A stretch of DNA of 64,000 bases from Lacinutrix sp. 5H-3-7-4 (GCF_000211855.2 NC_015638.1:1957001-2021000); one strand, 5' to 3'. Positions 42,056-50,626 are shown, numbered from the stretch's first letter. The notes: generated by a model not told the origin, from the letters alone. Program-made: numbers and translations.

Positions 42056-42124
42056 ACAACAATTATATATACCAAACATAATCATTTTTGTACCGGTTAG
42101 CAAACAAATTTGGCGGTATATACC
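42056..42124 (-). repeat. compact hairpin at the 5' end of the array
   Basis: Begins ACAAC right after the tag TGCT; arms TATATACC (42066-42073) and GGTATATA (42115-42122), with CCAAA/TTTGG inside. It replaces the long hairpin at the head of the array, as the short hairpin at 4752 does for the 4-kb unit. Confidence 0.6.
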
Positions 42125-42432
42125 AACTTTTATTAGAGTTTGTATATATTTTATTTTTGGCAGGTTATCGCAACTTTTTTAAACTGTAATAATTTAAAAA
42201 TAGTATTAATGTTCATTTATTTTTTATACCCAAATAATAATTTTAGTTTAATAAAGTATGTAACTTGTTGTGTAATTATTTTTTATTAAGATCTAGTATG
42301 GTTCTAAATAAATTATTATTTTAAGAGCTCATACAGTTGTTGGTTCTAGACTTGTTTAAGACTAAATACCAATTCAAACATCCCAATAACAATTGATGAA
42401 GTTTTTATCTACTTAATTATCGACAGTAAAAA
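42125..42432. other. non-coding AT-rich stretch between array and ssrA
   Basis: No open frame, tRNA or repeat of the families in this window was recognised over these 308 bases. A near-copy of the hairpin arm (GTATATATTTTA) occurs near 42151. It may hold the array's promoter, but no clear TTG-N19-TAnnTTTG was found on the minus strand. Confidence 0.4.
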
Positions 42433-42466
42433 TAAAACCCTGTAAAACAGTATTTTACAGGGTTTT
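42433..42466 (-). terminator. ssrA terminator
   Basis: On the minus strand ACCCTGTAAAA pairs with the GTTTTACAGGGT that follows a short loop, then TTTTATTTTT. It lies 4 bases past the tmRNA CCA end. The stem is symmetrical and A/T-flanked, so it could also stop transcripts coming from the array side. Confidence 0.9.
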
Positions 42467-42469
42467 TTG

Positions 42470-42863
42470 TGGAGCCGGAGAGAATCGAACTCTCGTCCAA
42501 ACAAGTAACCAAAGAGCTTTCTACACGTTTATTCTTTTCTTGGGTTTTCGATTAAAAGCTGGTTAAAGACAACCCACTTTTAACTTATCTTTTTTAGTTT
42601 CAAATAAGCATCAAAGCACTACCTATTCTATCTTGACATTTACGATGCCTCAAAATGGAACGCCGCCAATCAAGGCTTTCCGGAGACATAAAGCTTGCTC
42701 ACCTTGTGAGCCGAGGCTTAATCCTACTATAATTCAGATTAGGCAGCTAAAGCGTAGTTATTCTCGCCGTTTAAAAAGTTGATCTAGCCTTTAACGTGTT
42801 TCAAAATCATTACACGACGTGCTTACTATTTAATTAATCTCGCTGTCAAAACCAGTCGGCCCC
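42470..42863 (-). ncRNA. ssrA: transfer-messenger RNA (tmRNA)
   Basis: 394-nt RNA. The 5' end GGGGCCGACTGG and 3' end CGGCTCCA pair as the acceptor stem with the usual G-U at position 3. GTTTTGACAGCGAG near the 5' end and GAGTTCGATTCTCTCCGG near the 3' end are universal tmRNA segments. The tag frame (42739-42768) reads GENNYALAA then TAA, the form known from flavobacteria. It rescues stalled ribosomes with SmpB. Its 3' end faces the accessory array. Confidence 0.97.
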
Positions 42864-42930
42864 AAATATAAATAGGAAAACAAAAGTCTCTCAATTCAAA
42901 AAATTAAAAGAACTCTAATATAGTAATTTT

Positions 42931-43030
42931 GGCGTTACCAATACAAGCAGAAAAAGCTGGTATTGGTCAGGCTTTCCGCTATATCTTTTGCAAAAAAAGC
43001 AAAAGGATGCCGCATCAATCCTTAACGCGC
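42931..43030 (+). repeat. dispersed palindromic repeat, copy 2
   Basis: Begins GGCGTTACC, has AATACAAGC..GCTGGTATT and CTTTTGC..GCAAAAGG stems, GGTCAGGCTTTCCGC in the middle, and ends TCAATCCTTAACGCG. End modules match copy 1 at 7547, and TATATCTTTT with AAAAGGATGCCG match copy 3 at 50627. The remaining bases 43031-43168 hold nothing recognised. Confidence 0.78.
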
Positions 43031-43168
43031 TTCACCAAGAAACAATAGTATAAGTTTCAAAGGATGGCGAAATTAATAAAAAAATTAAATCAAAAGGCAT
43101 ACCAAATAGGATTTTTAAAAATATTAAGATAAATTTGATAAGCTATTATCAAAAAACAATCAATAATT

Positions 43169-43381
43169 ATGATTAAAACAGGAACTCAAGTAAAATGGGA
43201 TTGGGCAAACGGTACCGCAAGAGGTAAAGTAGAACAAAGCTATACAAAAGCAGTAACAAAAACCATAAAAGGAATAGAAGTTACAAGAAAAGGAGAACCA
43301 AACAATAAAGCATTGTACATAAAACAAGACGACGGAGACTTTGTATTAAAGTCAGAAAGCGAAGTATCCAGAGTCAATTAA
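43169..43381 (+). CDS. HVA1/TUDOR-like small protein (DUF2945)
   Basis: 70 residues. GTQVKWDWANGTARGKVEQSYT, KGIEVTRKGEPNNKALYIKQDDG and VLKSESEV are the full signature of the hypervirulence-associated TUDOR domain family (PF11160). Soluble and basic. Widespread in bacteria, of uncertain function, possibly nucleic-acid binding. Confidence 0.88.
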   Translation: MIKTGTQVKWDWANGTARGKVEQSYTKAVTKTIKGIEVTRKGEPNNKALYIKQDDGDFVLKSESEVSRVN

Positions 43382-43441
43382 CTTTATTTGCGCAACGCGA
43401 TTAATAGAAGTATTTTAGCGAAAACAACTAAGATATTTTAC

Positions 43442-44650
43442 ATGAAATTTGCAGTAATAAAAGAACGTAAAAACCCGCCAGATCGTCGTGTCGTATTTTC
43501 ACCTCAAGATTTAAAAACCTTAAAAAGTAATTTTCCCGAGGCAGAAATTGTTATCGAGTCATCAAATATTAGAGTTTTTAACGATTCAGAATATAAAAAT
43601 TTAGGTTTTACAGTTTCAGAAAATGTTGCAGATGCTAATGTAATGTTTGGAGTAAAAGAAGTGCCAATAGAAGCACTAATACCAAACAAAAAATATTTTT
43701 TCTTCAGCCATACCATTAAAAAACAACCATACAATCGTAAACTTTTAAAAGCTATTTTAAATAAAAAAATAGAACTTTACGACCATGAAACAATTGTGCG
43801 AGAAAACGGAGCACGATTAATAGGTTTTGGCCGCTATGCAGGATTAGTTGGCGCTTACAACGGTTTTAGAGCCTTAGGGATGCGTGACGGCTTATTTAAC
43901 TTACCAAAAGTAGAAACCTTAAAAGATTTAGAAGCAGTAAAAGCAGAATTAAATAAAATAACAATTCCTAATATTAAAATATTACTTACAGGAACAGGAA
44001 AAGTAGCACACGGTGCTAAAGAAATTTTAGACCATTTAAATATAAAAGAAGTTAGTGACGCCTTATACTTAACAAGTGAATTTACAGAACCTGTGTATTG
44101 CATGGCAGACGTTATGGAATATGCAAAACGTAAAGACGGTAAGGTAGGTGATAAATTTGAGTTTTATAAAGATGCATCAGGTTATAAAAGTAATTTTATG
44201 CCATATGCCAAAGTTACAGATTTTTTTATTGCAGGACATTTTTATGGTGATGGTGCACCATACCTATTTACAAGAGAAGATGCTAAACACCCAGAATTTA
44301 AAATAAATCTTGTAGCAGATATATCTTGCGATATAGATGGACCAGTAGCCTCTACAATACGTCCATCTACAATAGCAGATCCGTTTTATGGTTACGATCC
44401 TAAAACCGAAAAAGAAGTAGCATTTAATGCTAAAAATGCCATTACAGTAATGGCAGTAGATAATTTACCTTGCGAACTACCAAAAGATGCCAGCGAAGGT
44501 TTTGGAGATATGTTTTTGCAACACGTTATTCCAGCTTTTTTTAATAACGATAAAAATGGTATTTTAAGTCGCGCCCGTATGACTAATAGTAAAGGTGAAC
44601 TAACACAACGCTTTGCTTATTTGCAAGATTATGTAGATGGTAAAGAATAA
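43442..44650 (+). CDS. NAD(P)-dependent oxidoreductase, saccharopine/alanine dehydrogenase-like
   Basis: 402 residues from ATG 43442; the frame extends 18 codons upstream, but MKFAVIKERKNPPDRRVVFSP is the conserved N-terminus of the AlaDH/PNT-N family (PF05222), with the KE..PxRRV signature. A Rossmann section is present, ILLTGTGKVAHGAKEIL, and DISCDIDGPVASTIRPSTIADPFYGYDP near 300 is typical of lysine-forming saccharopine dehydrogenase-type enzymes. The precise substrate is uncertain. Its 3' end overlaps the next gene by 14 bases. Confidence 0.85.
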   Translation: MKFAVIKERKNPPDRRVVFSPQDLKTLKSNFPEAEIVIESSNIRVFNDSEYKNLGFTVSENVADANVMFGVKEVPIEALIPNKKYFFFSHTIKKQPYNRKLLKAILNKKIELYDHETIVRENGARLIGFGRYAGLVGAYNGFRALGMRDGLFNLPKVETLKDLEAVKAELNKITIPNIKILLTGTGKVAHGAKEILDHLNIKEVSDALYLTSEFTEPVYCMADVMEYAKRKDGKVGDKFEFYKDASGYKSNFMPYAKVTDFFIAGHFYGDGAPYLFTREDAKHPEFKINLVADISCDIDGPVASTIRPSTIADPFYGYDPKTEKEVAFNAKNAITVMAVDNLPCELPKDASEGFGDMFLQHVIPAFFNNDKNGILSRARMTNSKGELTQRFAYLQDYVDGKE

Positions 44651-45476
44651 TAAAAATAAAACAGCAATAGTTACAGGTGCCGCATCTGGTATAGGTTTAG
44701 AGTTTACACACTTATTAGCTAAAGACAATTATAATTTGGTTTTAGTAGATGTAGATTATACAAAATTAAATGCGGTTAAAATTAAAATTGAAAAAGAGTA
44801 CAATATTAATACTCAAATTATAGTATCAGACCTAAGTAAGGTAGATAGCGCTAAACATGTATATAGCCAGATAAATAGCAAAACAATAGATGTTTTAATA
44901 AATAATGCAGGTTTTGGTGTTTTTGGGTCTTTTTCAAATACCTCATGGAGTAAAGAAGCAAATATGTTGCATTTACATGTAATAACAGTAACGCAATTAA
45001 CAAAGCTTGTGTTGCAAAATATGGAAGCACAAAATTCAGGAAAAATTTTAAATGTTTCCTCATTAGCAGCATTTATGCCTGGACCAATGATGGCTTTATA
45101 TTATGCCTCAAAATCATATTTGTTATCCTTTTCAGAAGCTATTGCAAACGAGCTTAAGCACACAGGTATAACTGTAACCGCTTTATGCCCAGGACAAACA
45201 AATACGGGATTTCAGGATGTGGTTTCTAGCGCCTCAACTGAAAATAAAATAAACTTTAATATAGCATGCCCTAACGCAGTTGCCGTTTATGGTTATAAAG
45301 CAATGCATAAAGGAAGAGTAGTGGCTATTCCAGGTATGTTTAATAAGTTTTTAGCTACTTTGCCAAGATTTTTAACTAGAAATAGAGTACGTACTATTGT
45401 AAGAAATGTTCAAGATAAAAACCGTAATTCTAAAAATAATAAGGTTAAATCTAAAACTATAAAAAAAGCATCTTAA
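44637..45476 (+). CDS. short-chain dehydrogenase (DltE/YqjQ-like SDR)
   Basis: 279 residues. Cofactor motif TGAASGIG near residue 11, NNAGFG near 91, catalytic Ser in VSSLAAF and YxxxK as YYASKSYLLSFSEAIANEL. Longer than core SDR; CPGQTNTGF follows, then a basic C-terminal tail (KNRNSKNNKVKSKTIKKAS). Starts inside the preceding gene, a 14-base overlap that suggests coupled translation. Substrate unknown; family members often reduce lipid-like or acyl carbonyls. Confidence 0.88.
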   Translation: MVKNNKNKTAIVTGAASGIGLEFTHLLAKDNYNLVLVDVDYTKLNAVKIKIEKEYNINTQIIVSDLSKVDSAKHVYSQINSKTIDVLINNAGFGVFGSFSNTSWSKEANMLHLHVITVTQLTKLVLQNMEAQNSGKILNVSSLAAFMPGPMMALYYASKSYLLSFSEAIANELKHTGITVTALCPGQTNTGFQDVVSSASTENKINFNIACPNAVAVYGYKAMHKGRVVAIPGMFNKFLATLPRFLTRNRVRTIVRNVQDKNRNSKNNKVKSKTIKKAS

Positions 45477-45551
45477 TACTTAAAAATAAAAAAAGCAGTT
45501 AGTAAAAAGTAAAAACTAGTTGTTATATTTAAAAGTAATAAATAAAAAAAT

Positions 45552-47753
45552 ATGAAATTTATAAAAAACATATTAGCAATAATTTTGTTAGTTGCTATTA
45601 CAGCTTGTGAGAGTGATAATAATATACCAATTAATGAAAATACTGAGCAAGGTGAAATAAATCCGTTTTTAGAAAATTTTGGGTCAGATATACAAGCCCG
45701 ATTTATTGGTAGTGTAGTTAATGAAGAAAATAATCCAATTGCAGGAGTAGAAATTAGAATAGGTAATGCATTTGCAGTTACAGATGCTAATGGTGTATTT
45801 TCAATTTTAGAAGCAACAGTTTATGAGAAGTTTGCATATGTTAAAGCTACTAAACCTGGATTTATAGATGGATCAAGAGCAATTGTTCCTACAAGCGGTA
45901 CAAATAAGGTAAAAATAATGCTATTGTCTTTAGAACCTGTTGTAACGTTAACACCAGGACAATTATTAACTATAGATCTACCAGATGGAACAGAGGTTGA
46001 TTTACCTGGAGATTATGTAGATGAGTTTGGGCAACCGTATTTAAATGGAGATGTAGATGTGTCTTTAAAAGGTTTAAATGTAGATAATGAAAATATGGCA
46101 ATACAAATGCCAGGAATGCTAATAGCCGAAACTATAGATGGAGATTTAAGAGCCTTAGAAACCTATGGTATGATAGCCGTAGAATTACGAGGAACAAATG
46201 GAGAAGAACTAAGTTTAGCTCAAGGTTCTCCAGCAACAATTAGAGTGCCAGTTGGAGGTAGTATAGCAAATGCACCTGCAACAATACCGCTTTGGTATTT
46301 TGATGACGATAATGGGTACTGGAAAGAAGAAGGAACAGCAACATTACAAGGTAATAGATATATTGGAGAAGTAGCACATTTTAGTTTCTGGAATTGCGAC
46401 GACCCATTTGCATCTATACAATTGTGTGTAACTGTAGAAGACGAAACAGGAAACCCATTAGGATTTGTACCAGTAGAATTGCAAAGAGAAATAGCAGGAT
46501 GGAATTCTGCATCATCAGGTTATACAAATAGCACTGGTATTACATGTGGTTTAGTACCTGCAAACGAAACTTTAACTTTAACAATTGATAATTTTGGGTG
46601 TCCGGGAAATAATATAACCACTACAATTGGACCATTTTCTCAAGACGAAAATATAACAGTAACCCTTTCAAATACAGCTACATTATCTACAACATTAACA
46701 GCAAATTTTACGTCTTGTAATGATGCAGAAATAACAAATGGATATATACAATTAGTATACGCTAATCAAACTAGTGTTATACCAGTAACAAATAGTGAGT
46801 TTTCTCAAACTATAAATTATTGTGCATCAAACACAGCATACTCGATTCAGTTTGTAGATGTAAATAATGGGCAGTCCTCTGGTGTAATAACAGGAAATTT
46901 TAGTGGGCCAACAACAGATTTTGGTTCGCAAATGTCTTGTGAAAATGTTGGTGATGCAGATAGTGATGGCGTTTTAGATTTAGATGAAGATTTAAACAAT
47001 AATAATAACCTGGAAGACGATGATACAGATCAAGACGGTACTCCAAACTATTTAGATGAAGACGATGATGGTGACGGTATTAATACAATTGATGAAGATT
47101 ATGATTTTGATGGAGACCCAACTAACGAAGATAGTGATGGCGATGGTATACCAGACTACTTAGACCCACAAGATGTAATAGATTTTAATTCAGAAATTTA
47201 TGCAAACAATTGTGAAGATAATGTTTTAGAGTACGATTTAACCGAAACTTATGGTGTAACCTACACAAACACAACATTTACTTATTTTGAAACACAAGCC
47301 GATGCAGAGGCAAACGTAAATGCTATAATAAATACAACAGCTTACGAAAATGGTGCAATGTTACAACAAGTTTATGTGAGAGCTACAAATACAGTAAGTA
47401 ATCAATTTTCTGTAGGATTTATTTATTTTTTAGGAGCAAATAATACAGATACCGATAATGATGGATTAACAGATTGTGAAGAAACTACAGGTGTAAACGA
47501 TCCAAATACACCACTTAATCCCAACGGTGTTATAACAGACCCAAACAATGCTTGCGATCCATTTACACCAAACTCATCACAAGATTGCGATGGTGATGGT
47601 TTAACAAATTTAGAAGAAACCAATGGGCCAGATGGCACAGCAGGTACAGGAGACGAAACAGATGCAACAAATCCAGATACCGATGGAGATGGCGTTAATG
47701 ATGGAGACGAAATTGAAAACGGTACAGATCCCAACGACCCAAACGATTTTTAA
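45552..47753 (+). CDS. surface lipoprotein with carboxypeptidase-regulatory-like domain and thrombospondin type 3 repeats
   Basis: 733 residues. Lipobox TACESD (Cys 19) followed by acidic residues, a surface-export signature. A CarboxypepD_reg-like domain (about 50-110: FIGSVVNEENNPIAGVEIRIGN) precedes a beta-rich region; further Ig-like segments follow. From about 475 the sequence is made of calcium-binding thrombospondin type 3 repeats, rich in DxDxDGxxD (DADSDGVLDLDED, DEDDDGDGIN, DSDGDGIPDY), resuming at the C-terminus. No T9SS C-terminal domain is visible. Probably a calcium-stabilised adhesin or structural protein. Confidence 0.85.
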   Translation: MKFIKNILAIILLVAITACESDNNIPINENTEQGEINPFLENFGSDIQARFIGSVVNEENNPIAGVEIRIGNAFAVTDANGVFSILEATVYEKFAYVKATKPGFIDGSRAIVPTSGTNKVKIMLLSLEPVVTLTPGQLLTIDLPDGTEVDLPGDYVDEFGQPYLNGDVDVSLKGLNVDNENMAIQMPGMLIAETIDGDLRALETYGMIAVELRGTNGEELSLAQGSPATIRVPVGGSIANAPATIPLWYFDDDNGYWKEEGTATLQGNRYIGEVAHFSFWNCDDPFASIQLCVTVEDETGNPLGFVPVELQREIAGWNSASSGYTNSTGITCGLVPANETLTLTIDNFGCPGNNITTTIGPFSQDENITVTLSNTATLSTTLTANFTSCNDAEITNGYIQLVYANQTSVIPVTNSEFSQTINYCASNTAYSIQFVDVNNGQSSGVITGNFSGPTTDFGSQMSCENVGDADSDGVLDLDEDLNNNNNLEDDDTDQDGTPNYLDEDDDGDGINTIDEDYDFDGDPTNEDSDGDGIPDYLDPQDVIDFNSEIYANNCEDNVLEYDLTETYGVTYTNTTFTYFETQADAEANVNAIINTTAYENGAMLQQVYVRATNTVSNQFSVGFIYFLGANNTDTDNDGLTDCEETTGVNDPNTPLNPNGVITDPNNACDPFTPNSSQDCDGDGLTNLEETNGPDGTAGTGDETDATNPDTDGDGVNDGDEIENGTDPNDPNDF

Positions 47754-47776
47754 TTCATAATTATTTTTAAAAAAAA

Positions 47777-47801
47777 GGCGCAATTTTGCGCCTCTTTTTT
47801 T
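47777..47801 (+). terminator. intrinsic terminator
   Basis: GGCGCAA-TT-TTGCGCC stem (47777-47792) followed by TCTTTTTTT. It ends the surface lipoprotein gene; the preceding A-run makes it likely to work in both directions. Confidence 0.92.
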
Positions 47802-47836
47802 AAATTTAAACTTTAACCAATTAAAAAACAAATAAC

Positions 47837-48196
47837 ATGATTGTTACATTATTAATTATAGCAAACATTGCAGGAGGCATACTTCTAGGTTTAGCAACAT
47901 TAGATAAATGGGATGGAGAACGTAATTTTTTTAATAAAATAGCAGGTGTTTTAGCGCCTTTTCAAACTATTATTGGCGCAGCATTAGTAATACTTGGTTT
48001 ATTGCGTTTGTTTGGTTCTGGTAGCTTATTTTTTAATATAGTAAGTGTTTTAGGAGGTTTTTTGCTATTAACACATGTTATTGTAAAAGCACCTGCATTT
48101 AAAGATTCTTTACAAAAACTATCAGATAAACTAATGCCGTTTAAAGCTGTTATCGGGATAGCGATGATTGCTATTGGTTTAATTAGTTTATTTTAA
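47837..48196 (+). CDS. small integral membrane protein, four helices
   Basis: 119 residues, not recognised as a named family. Four hydrophobic helices with an internal two-fold similarity: NKIAGVLAPFQTIIGAALVILGLLRLF and DKLMPFKAVIGIAMIAIGLISLF. Inner membrane location is expected. It stands alone between a terminator and the next small genes. Confidence 0.75.
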   Translation: MIVTLLIIANIAGGILLGLATLDKWDGERNFFNKIAGVLAPFQTIIGAALVILGLLRLFGSGSLFFNIVSVLGGFLLLTHVIVKAPAFKDSLQKLSDKLMPFKAVIGIAMIAIGLISLF

Positions 48197-48255
48197 ACGT
48201 TAATTATTTGTTAATTGAATGTAAATTAATTTTCTTTGTGTAAACTCCATGTTAC

Positions 48256-48510
48256 ATGAAAATTAATTGGCAAAACCATTCTAACCTTACACATAAAGAG
48301 GTAGAAGAACTTACAGCCATAGAATATAATCTTAGAAAAAAGATTGTTAGTATTTTAATTGCTGAAGCTAAAGAAGAATATAGTGGAGATTTTTCTGGTT
48401 ATGAATTTGATTTTGATGTAGAAACAAAACAAATTGAAATCTCAAATAAAACACCAGAACCTATGTATTCAGAATTTAAAGCCATTTTAAAGAAACGTGG
48501 TAATTTGTGA
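48256..48510 (+). CDS. small unknown soluble protein
   Basis: 84 residues, not recognised. Acidic, with WQNHSNLTHKEVEELTAIEYNLRKKIVSILIAEAKEE as a probable helical N-terminus and FDFDVETKQIEISNK as strands. Its stop overlaps the GTG start of the next gene by 3 bases, so the two are translationally coupled. Confidence 0.7.
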   Translation: MKINWQNHSNLTHKEVEELTAIEYNLRKKIVSILIAEAKEEYSGDFSGYEFDFDVETKQIEISNKTPEPMYSEFKAILKKRGNL

Positions 48511-48875
48511 ATCCTGCTGAAACATATATAAACAATCAACCAGAACCATATCGTGCAATATTAATGCATGTTCAAGCTATTATAGAGCATACTTTACCAG
48601 AGGTAGATTTAAAATACAAATGGAGTATACCGTGTTACTATGTTGGTAAACGCCCAATATGTTATTTAAATGCCAATCACAAAAATAAATTTGTAGATGT
48701 AGCTTTTTGGCACTCGGCTTATATTACTAAACATAAAGCGTTATTGGTAGGTGAGAACAGAAAGGTTGTAAAATCGCTTCGTTATAAAAGTTTAGAAGCG
48801 ATTAACGATACTGTTTTAGTCGATATTTTAAAAGAAATTTATACTTTTAAAGATAGCAGTTTCTATAACCGTTAA
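48507..48875 (+). CDS. DUF1801 domain protein (YdhG/YdeI-like)
   Basis: 122 residues from GTG 48507. NQPEPYRAILMHVQAIIEHTLPEVDLKYKWSIPCYYVGKRPICYLNAN is the DUF1801 (PF08818) signature with the conserved W-x-I-P and Y residues; family structures resemble a small alpha/beta fold of unknown activity. It overlaps the preceding gene and converges with the next, overlapping it by 4 bases. Confidence 0.87.
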   Translation: MNPAETYINNQPEPYRAILMHVQAIIEHTLPEVDLKYKWSIPCYYVGKRPICYLNANHKNKFVDVAFWHSAYITKHKALLVGENRKVVKSLRYKSLEAINDTVLVDILKEIYTFKDSSFYNR

Positions 48876-49732
48876 AGCCTAAATATACCTCCTACAGAAA
48901 TAACGCGTTGTAAAAACCAAAAATGTTGTGAAGCACTTTCGTTTGTATTACTCGTTGTTCTAATATCTGGCATATTTATAAAACCACCACGTAAATCGCC
49001 TTGAATATAAAAATGCTTGAAAAAAGTAAGGTTTAAACCTACATTTAAATGCAAACCGTAACCAGAAATATGAAATTGATCATACCTGTCTTTTAACAAC
49101 AGTGTAGTATTTGTTTTTGGATATAATACACCAGCACCAAAGCCCTCGGTAATATTTACTTGAAACTTATCTGTATTTGGTAAATTAAAAAGGCTTGAAA
49201 TATCATCATGTCTTGCAAATTCTAAATACACGTAGTTTAATCCGTTAGTATGTTCAAACTGTAAAAATTCTCTTGAAACAAAATAATCGTCACCATTGTA
49301 AATACCATTAAACTGGCTTCCTGGTTCATCTTCAGGTAAATTTATATAACCAGAAACACTTTTAGTTGTATTTTCTACTAGTACATATTTCATGTGGTCT
49401 ACACCTAGTGAAATTGAGTACTTGTCGTTTATAAAATACCCAAGTTTAAAGTTTGTTTGTGGTATTGTAATACGTGTTGGGTTTATATAATCTATATGCC
49501 AACCTTTAGGTTTGTCTTTTGCAGAGGCATCTTTTACGGTAAAAGCATAGTTTTCTCCTTCAAATCTTATATCAGATTTAGAAAACGTTTCTCTGTTTCC
49601 TCCCCAACTAATATAAAATTTACCTTTGTTAGAGCTGGTGTATTTAGTTAAAACTTCTTCTTGAGAAAAAGAAAAAAGAGTAGCGAAAAATGAAACTAAA
49701 AGAAATAGTTTCTTAGTATGTAAATGTATCAT
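48872..49732 (-). CDS. outer-membrane beta-barrel-like protein of unknown function
   Basis: 286 residues with a Sec signal peptide (about 1-23, LLVSFFATLFSFSQ). The rest alternates hydrophobic and polar residues with many aromatic ends and terminates SVGGIFRL, consistent with a small outer-membrane barrel. ISWGGNRETFSKSDIRFEG at the start recurs in flavobacterial hypothetical proteins as I recall them. No enzymatic motif. It follows kdsA by 21 bases. Confidence 0.7.
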   Translation of the reverse strand: MIHLHTKKLFLLVSFFATLFSFSQEEVLTKYTSSNKGKFYISWGGNRETFSKSDIRFEGENYAFTVKDASAKDKPKGWHIDYINPTRITIPQTNFKLGYFINDKYSISLGVDHMKYVLVENTTKSVSGYINLPEDEPGSQFNGIYNGDDYFVSREFLQFEHTNGLNYVYLEFARHDDISSLFNLPNTDKFQVNITEGFGAGVLYPKTNTTLLLKDRYDQFHISGYGLHLNVGLNLTFFKHFYIQGDLRGGFINMPDIRTTSNTNESASQHFWFLQRVISVGGIFRL

Positions 49733-49753
49733 TAAAGATAATGTAGAATAAGT

Positions 49754-50572
49754 TTAAAGTGAGTTAACAACTTTACGTATTGCTGTTAAATTAGTTAGTA
49801 GGGTTTCTAAATTATCTAAATGCAGCATATTTGCACCATCACTTTTTGCATTAGCTGGATCAAAATGTGTTTCTATAAATAAACCGTCTACATTGTTTAC
49901 AACGCCTGCTCGTGCAATAGTTTCTATCATGTCTGGTCTTCCGCCAGTAACACCAACACTTTGATTTGGTTGTTGTAAGGAGTGTGTTACATCTAATACG
50001 GTTGGTGCATATTGTTTCATGGTTGGAATACCACGAAAATCTACAATCATATCTTGATAGCCAAACATAGTACCACGATCTGTAATCCAAGCTTTATCGC
50101 TACCAGAATCTTTTACTTTTTGTACAGCATGTTTCATGGCTTCAGGACTCATAAACTGTCCTTTTTTTAAGTTTACAACTTTTCCTGTTTTTGCAGCAGC
50201 TACAACTAAATCTGTTTGGCGTACTAAAAATGCTGGAATTTGTAAAACATCTACATATTGTGCAGCTAATGCAGCATCACTAGTTTCATGAATATCTGTA
50301 ACTGTTGGTACATCAAATTTTTCTGAAACTTTTGCTAATATTTCTAAAGCCTTTTCATTTCCAATACCTGTAAAACTATCTATTCTACTTCGGTTGGCTT
50401 TTTTAAAGCTGCCTTTAAATACATAAGGTATTTGTAATTTGTTTGTTATTTCTACAACGCGCTCGGCAATTCTAAACGCCATTTCTTCGCCTTCTATGGC
50501 GCATGGTCCACATAATAGAAAGAAATTATTTGAGTTTGTATGTTTTATTTTTGGAATGTCTTGCAACTGCAT
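49754..50572 (-). CDS. kdsA: 3-deoxy-8-phosphooctulonate synthase
   Basis: 272 residues. LLCGPCAIEGEEMAFRIAE and FKGSFKKANRSRIDSFTGIG are the KdsA signatures binding phosphoenolpyruvate and arabinose-5-phosphate; FGYQDMIVDFRGIP and TGGRPDMI follow. Condenses PEP with arabinose-5-phosphate to Kdo-8-phosphate for lipopolysaccharide inner core. Promoter element 25 bases upstream. Confidence 0.97.
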   Translation of the reverse strand: MQLQDIPKIKHTNSNNFFLLCGPCAIEGEEMAFRIAERVVEITNKLQIPYVFKGSFKKANRSRIDSFTGIGNEKALEILAKVSEKFDVPTVTDIHETSDAALAAQYVDVLQIPAFLVRQTDLVVAAAKTGKVVNLKKGQFMSPEAMKHAVQKVKDSGSDKAWITDRGTMFGYQDMIVDFRGIPTMKQYAPTVLDVTHSLQQPNQSVGVTGGRPDMIETIARAGVVNNVDGLFIETHFDPANAKSDGANMLHLDNLETLLTNLTAIRKVVNSL

Positions 50573-50596
50573 AATCTATGTTCTTAATTAAGGCTG

Positions 50597-50604
50597 CAAA
50601 GATA
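50597..50604 (-). promoter_or_regulatory. -7 promoter element of kdsA
   Basis: TATCTTTG on the minus strand, 25 bases before the kdsA start. A TTG lies 22 bases upstream (50627-50629), within the accepted spacing range and at the edge of repeat copy 3. Confidence 0.65.
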
Positions 50605-50626
50605 ATACTAAAAAACTGATTTTTGG

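Noticed and set aside
37081-42124. Classical integron with attC sites of the GTTRRRY type
   Set aside because: The core reads GTTGTNNNN in most copies and no intI is present; only the outer end of R1 (GTTAAAC) fits the classical consensus. It is reported as integron-like only.
37081-42124. CRISPR array
   Set aside because: The repeats are about 130 bp, imperfect and separated by genes; there are no short spacers and no cas genes.
42470-42863. Duplicated ssrA 3' end marking the far side of an island
   Set aside because: No second copy of the CCGGAGAGAATCG segment was found anywhere else in the window.
47423-47734. Minus-strand open frame of about 100 codons
   Set aside because: It lies opposite the aspartate-rich thrombospondin repeats; repetitive GAT/GAC codons suppress stops on the other strand. 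Its Ser/Pro/Val composition is an artefact.
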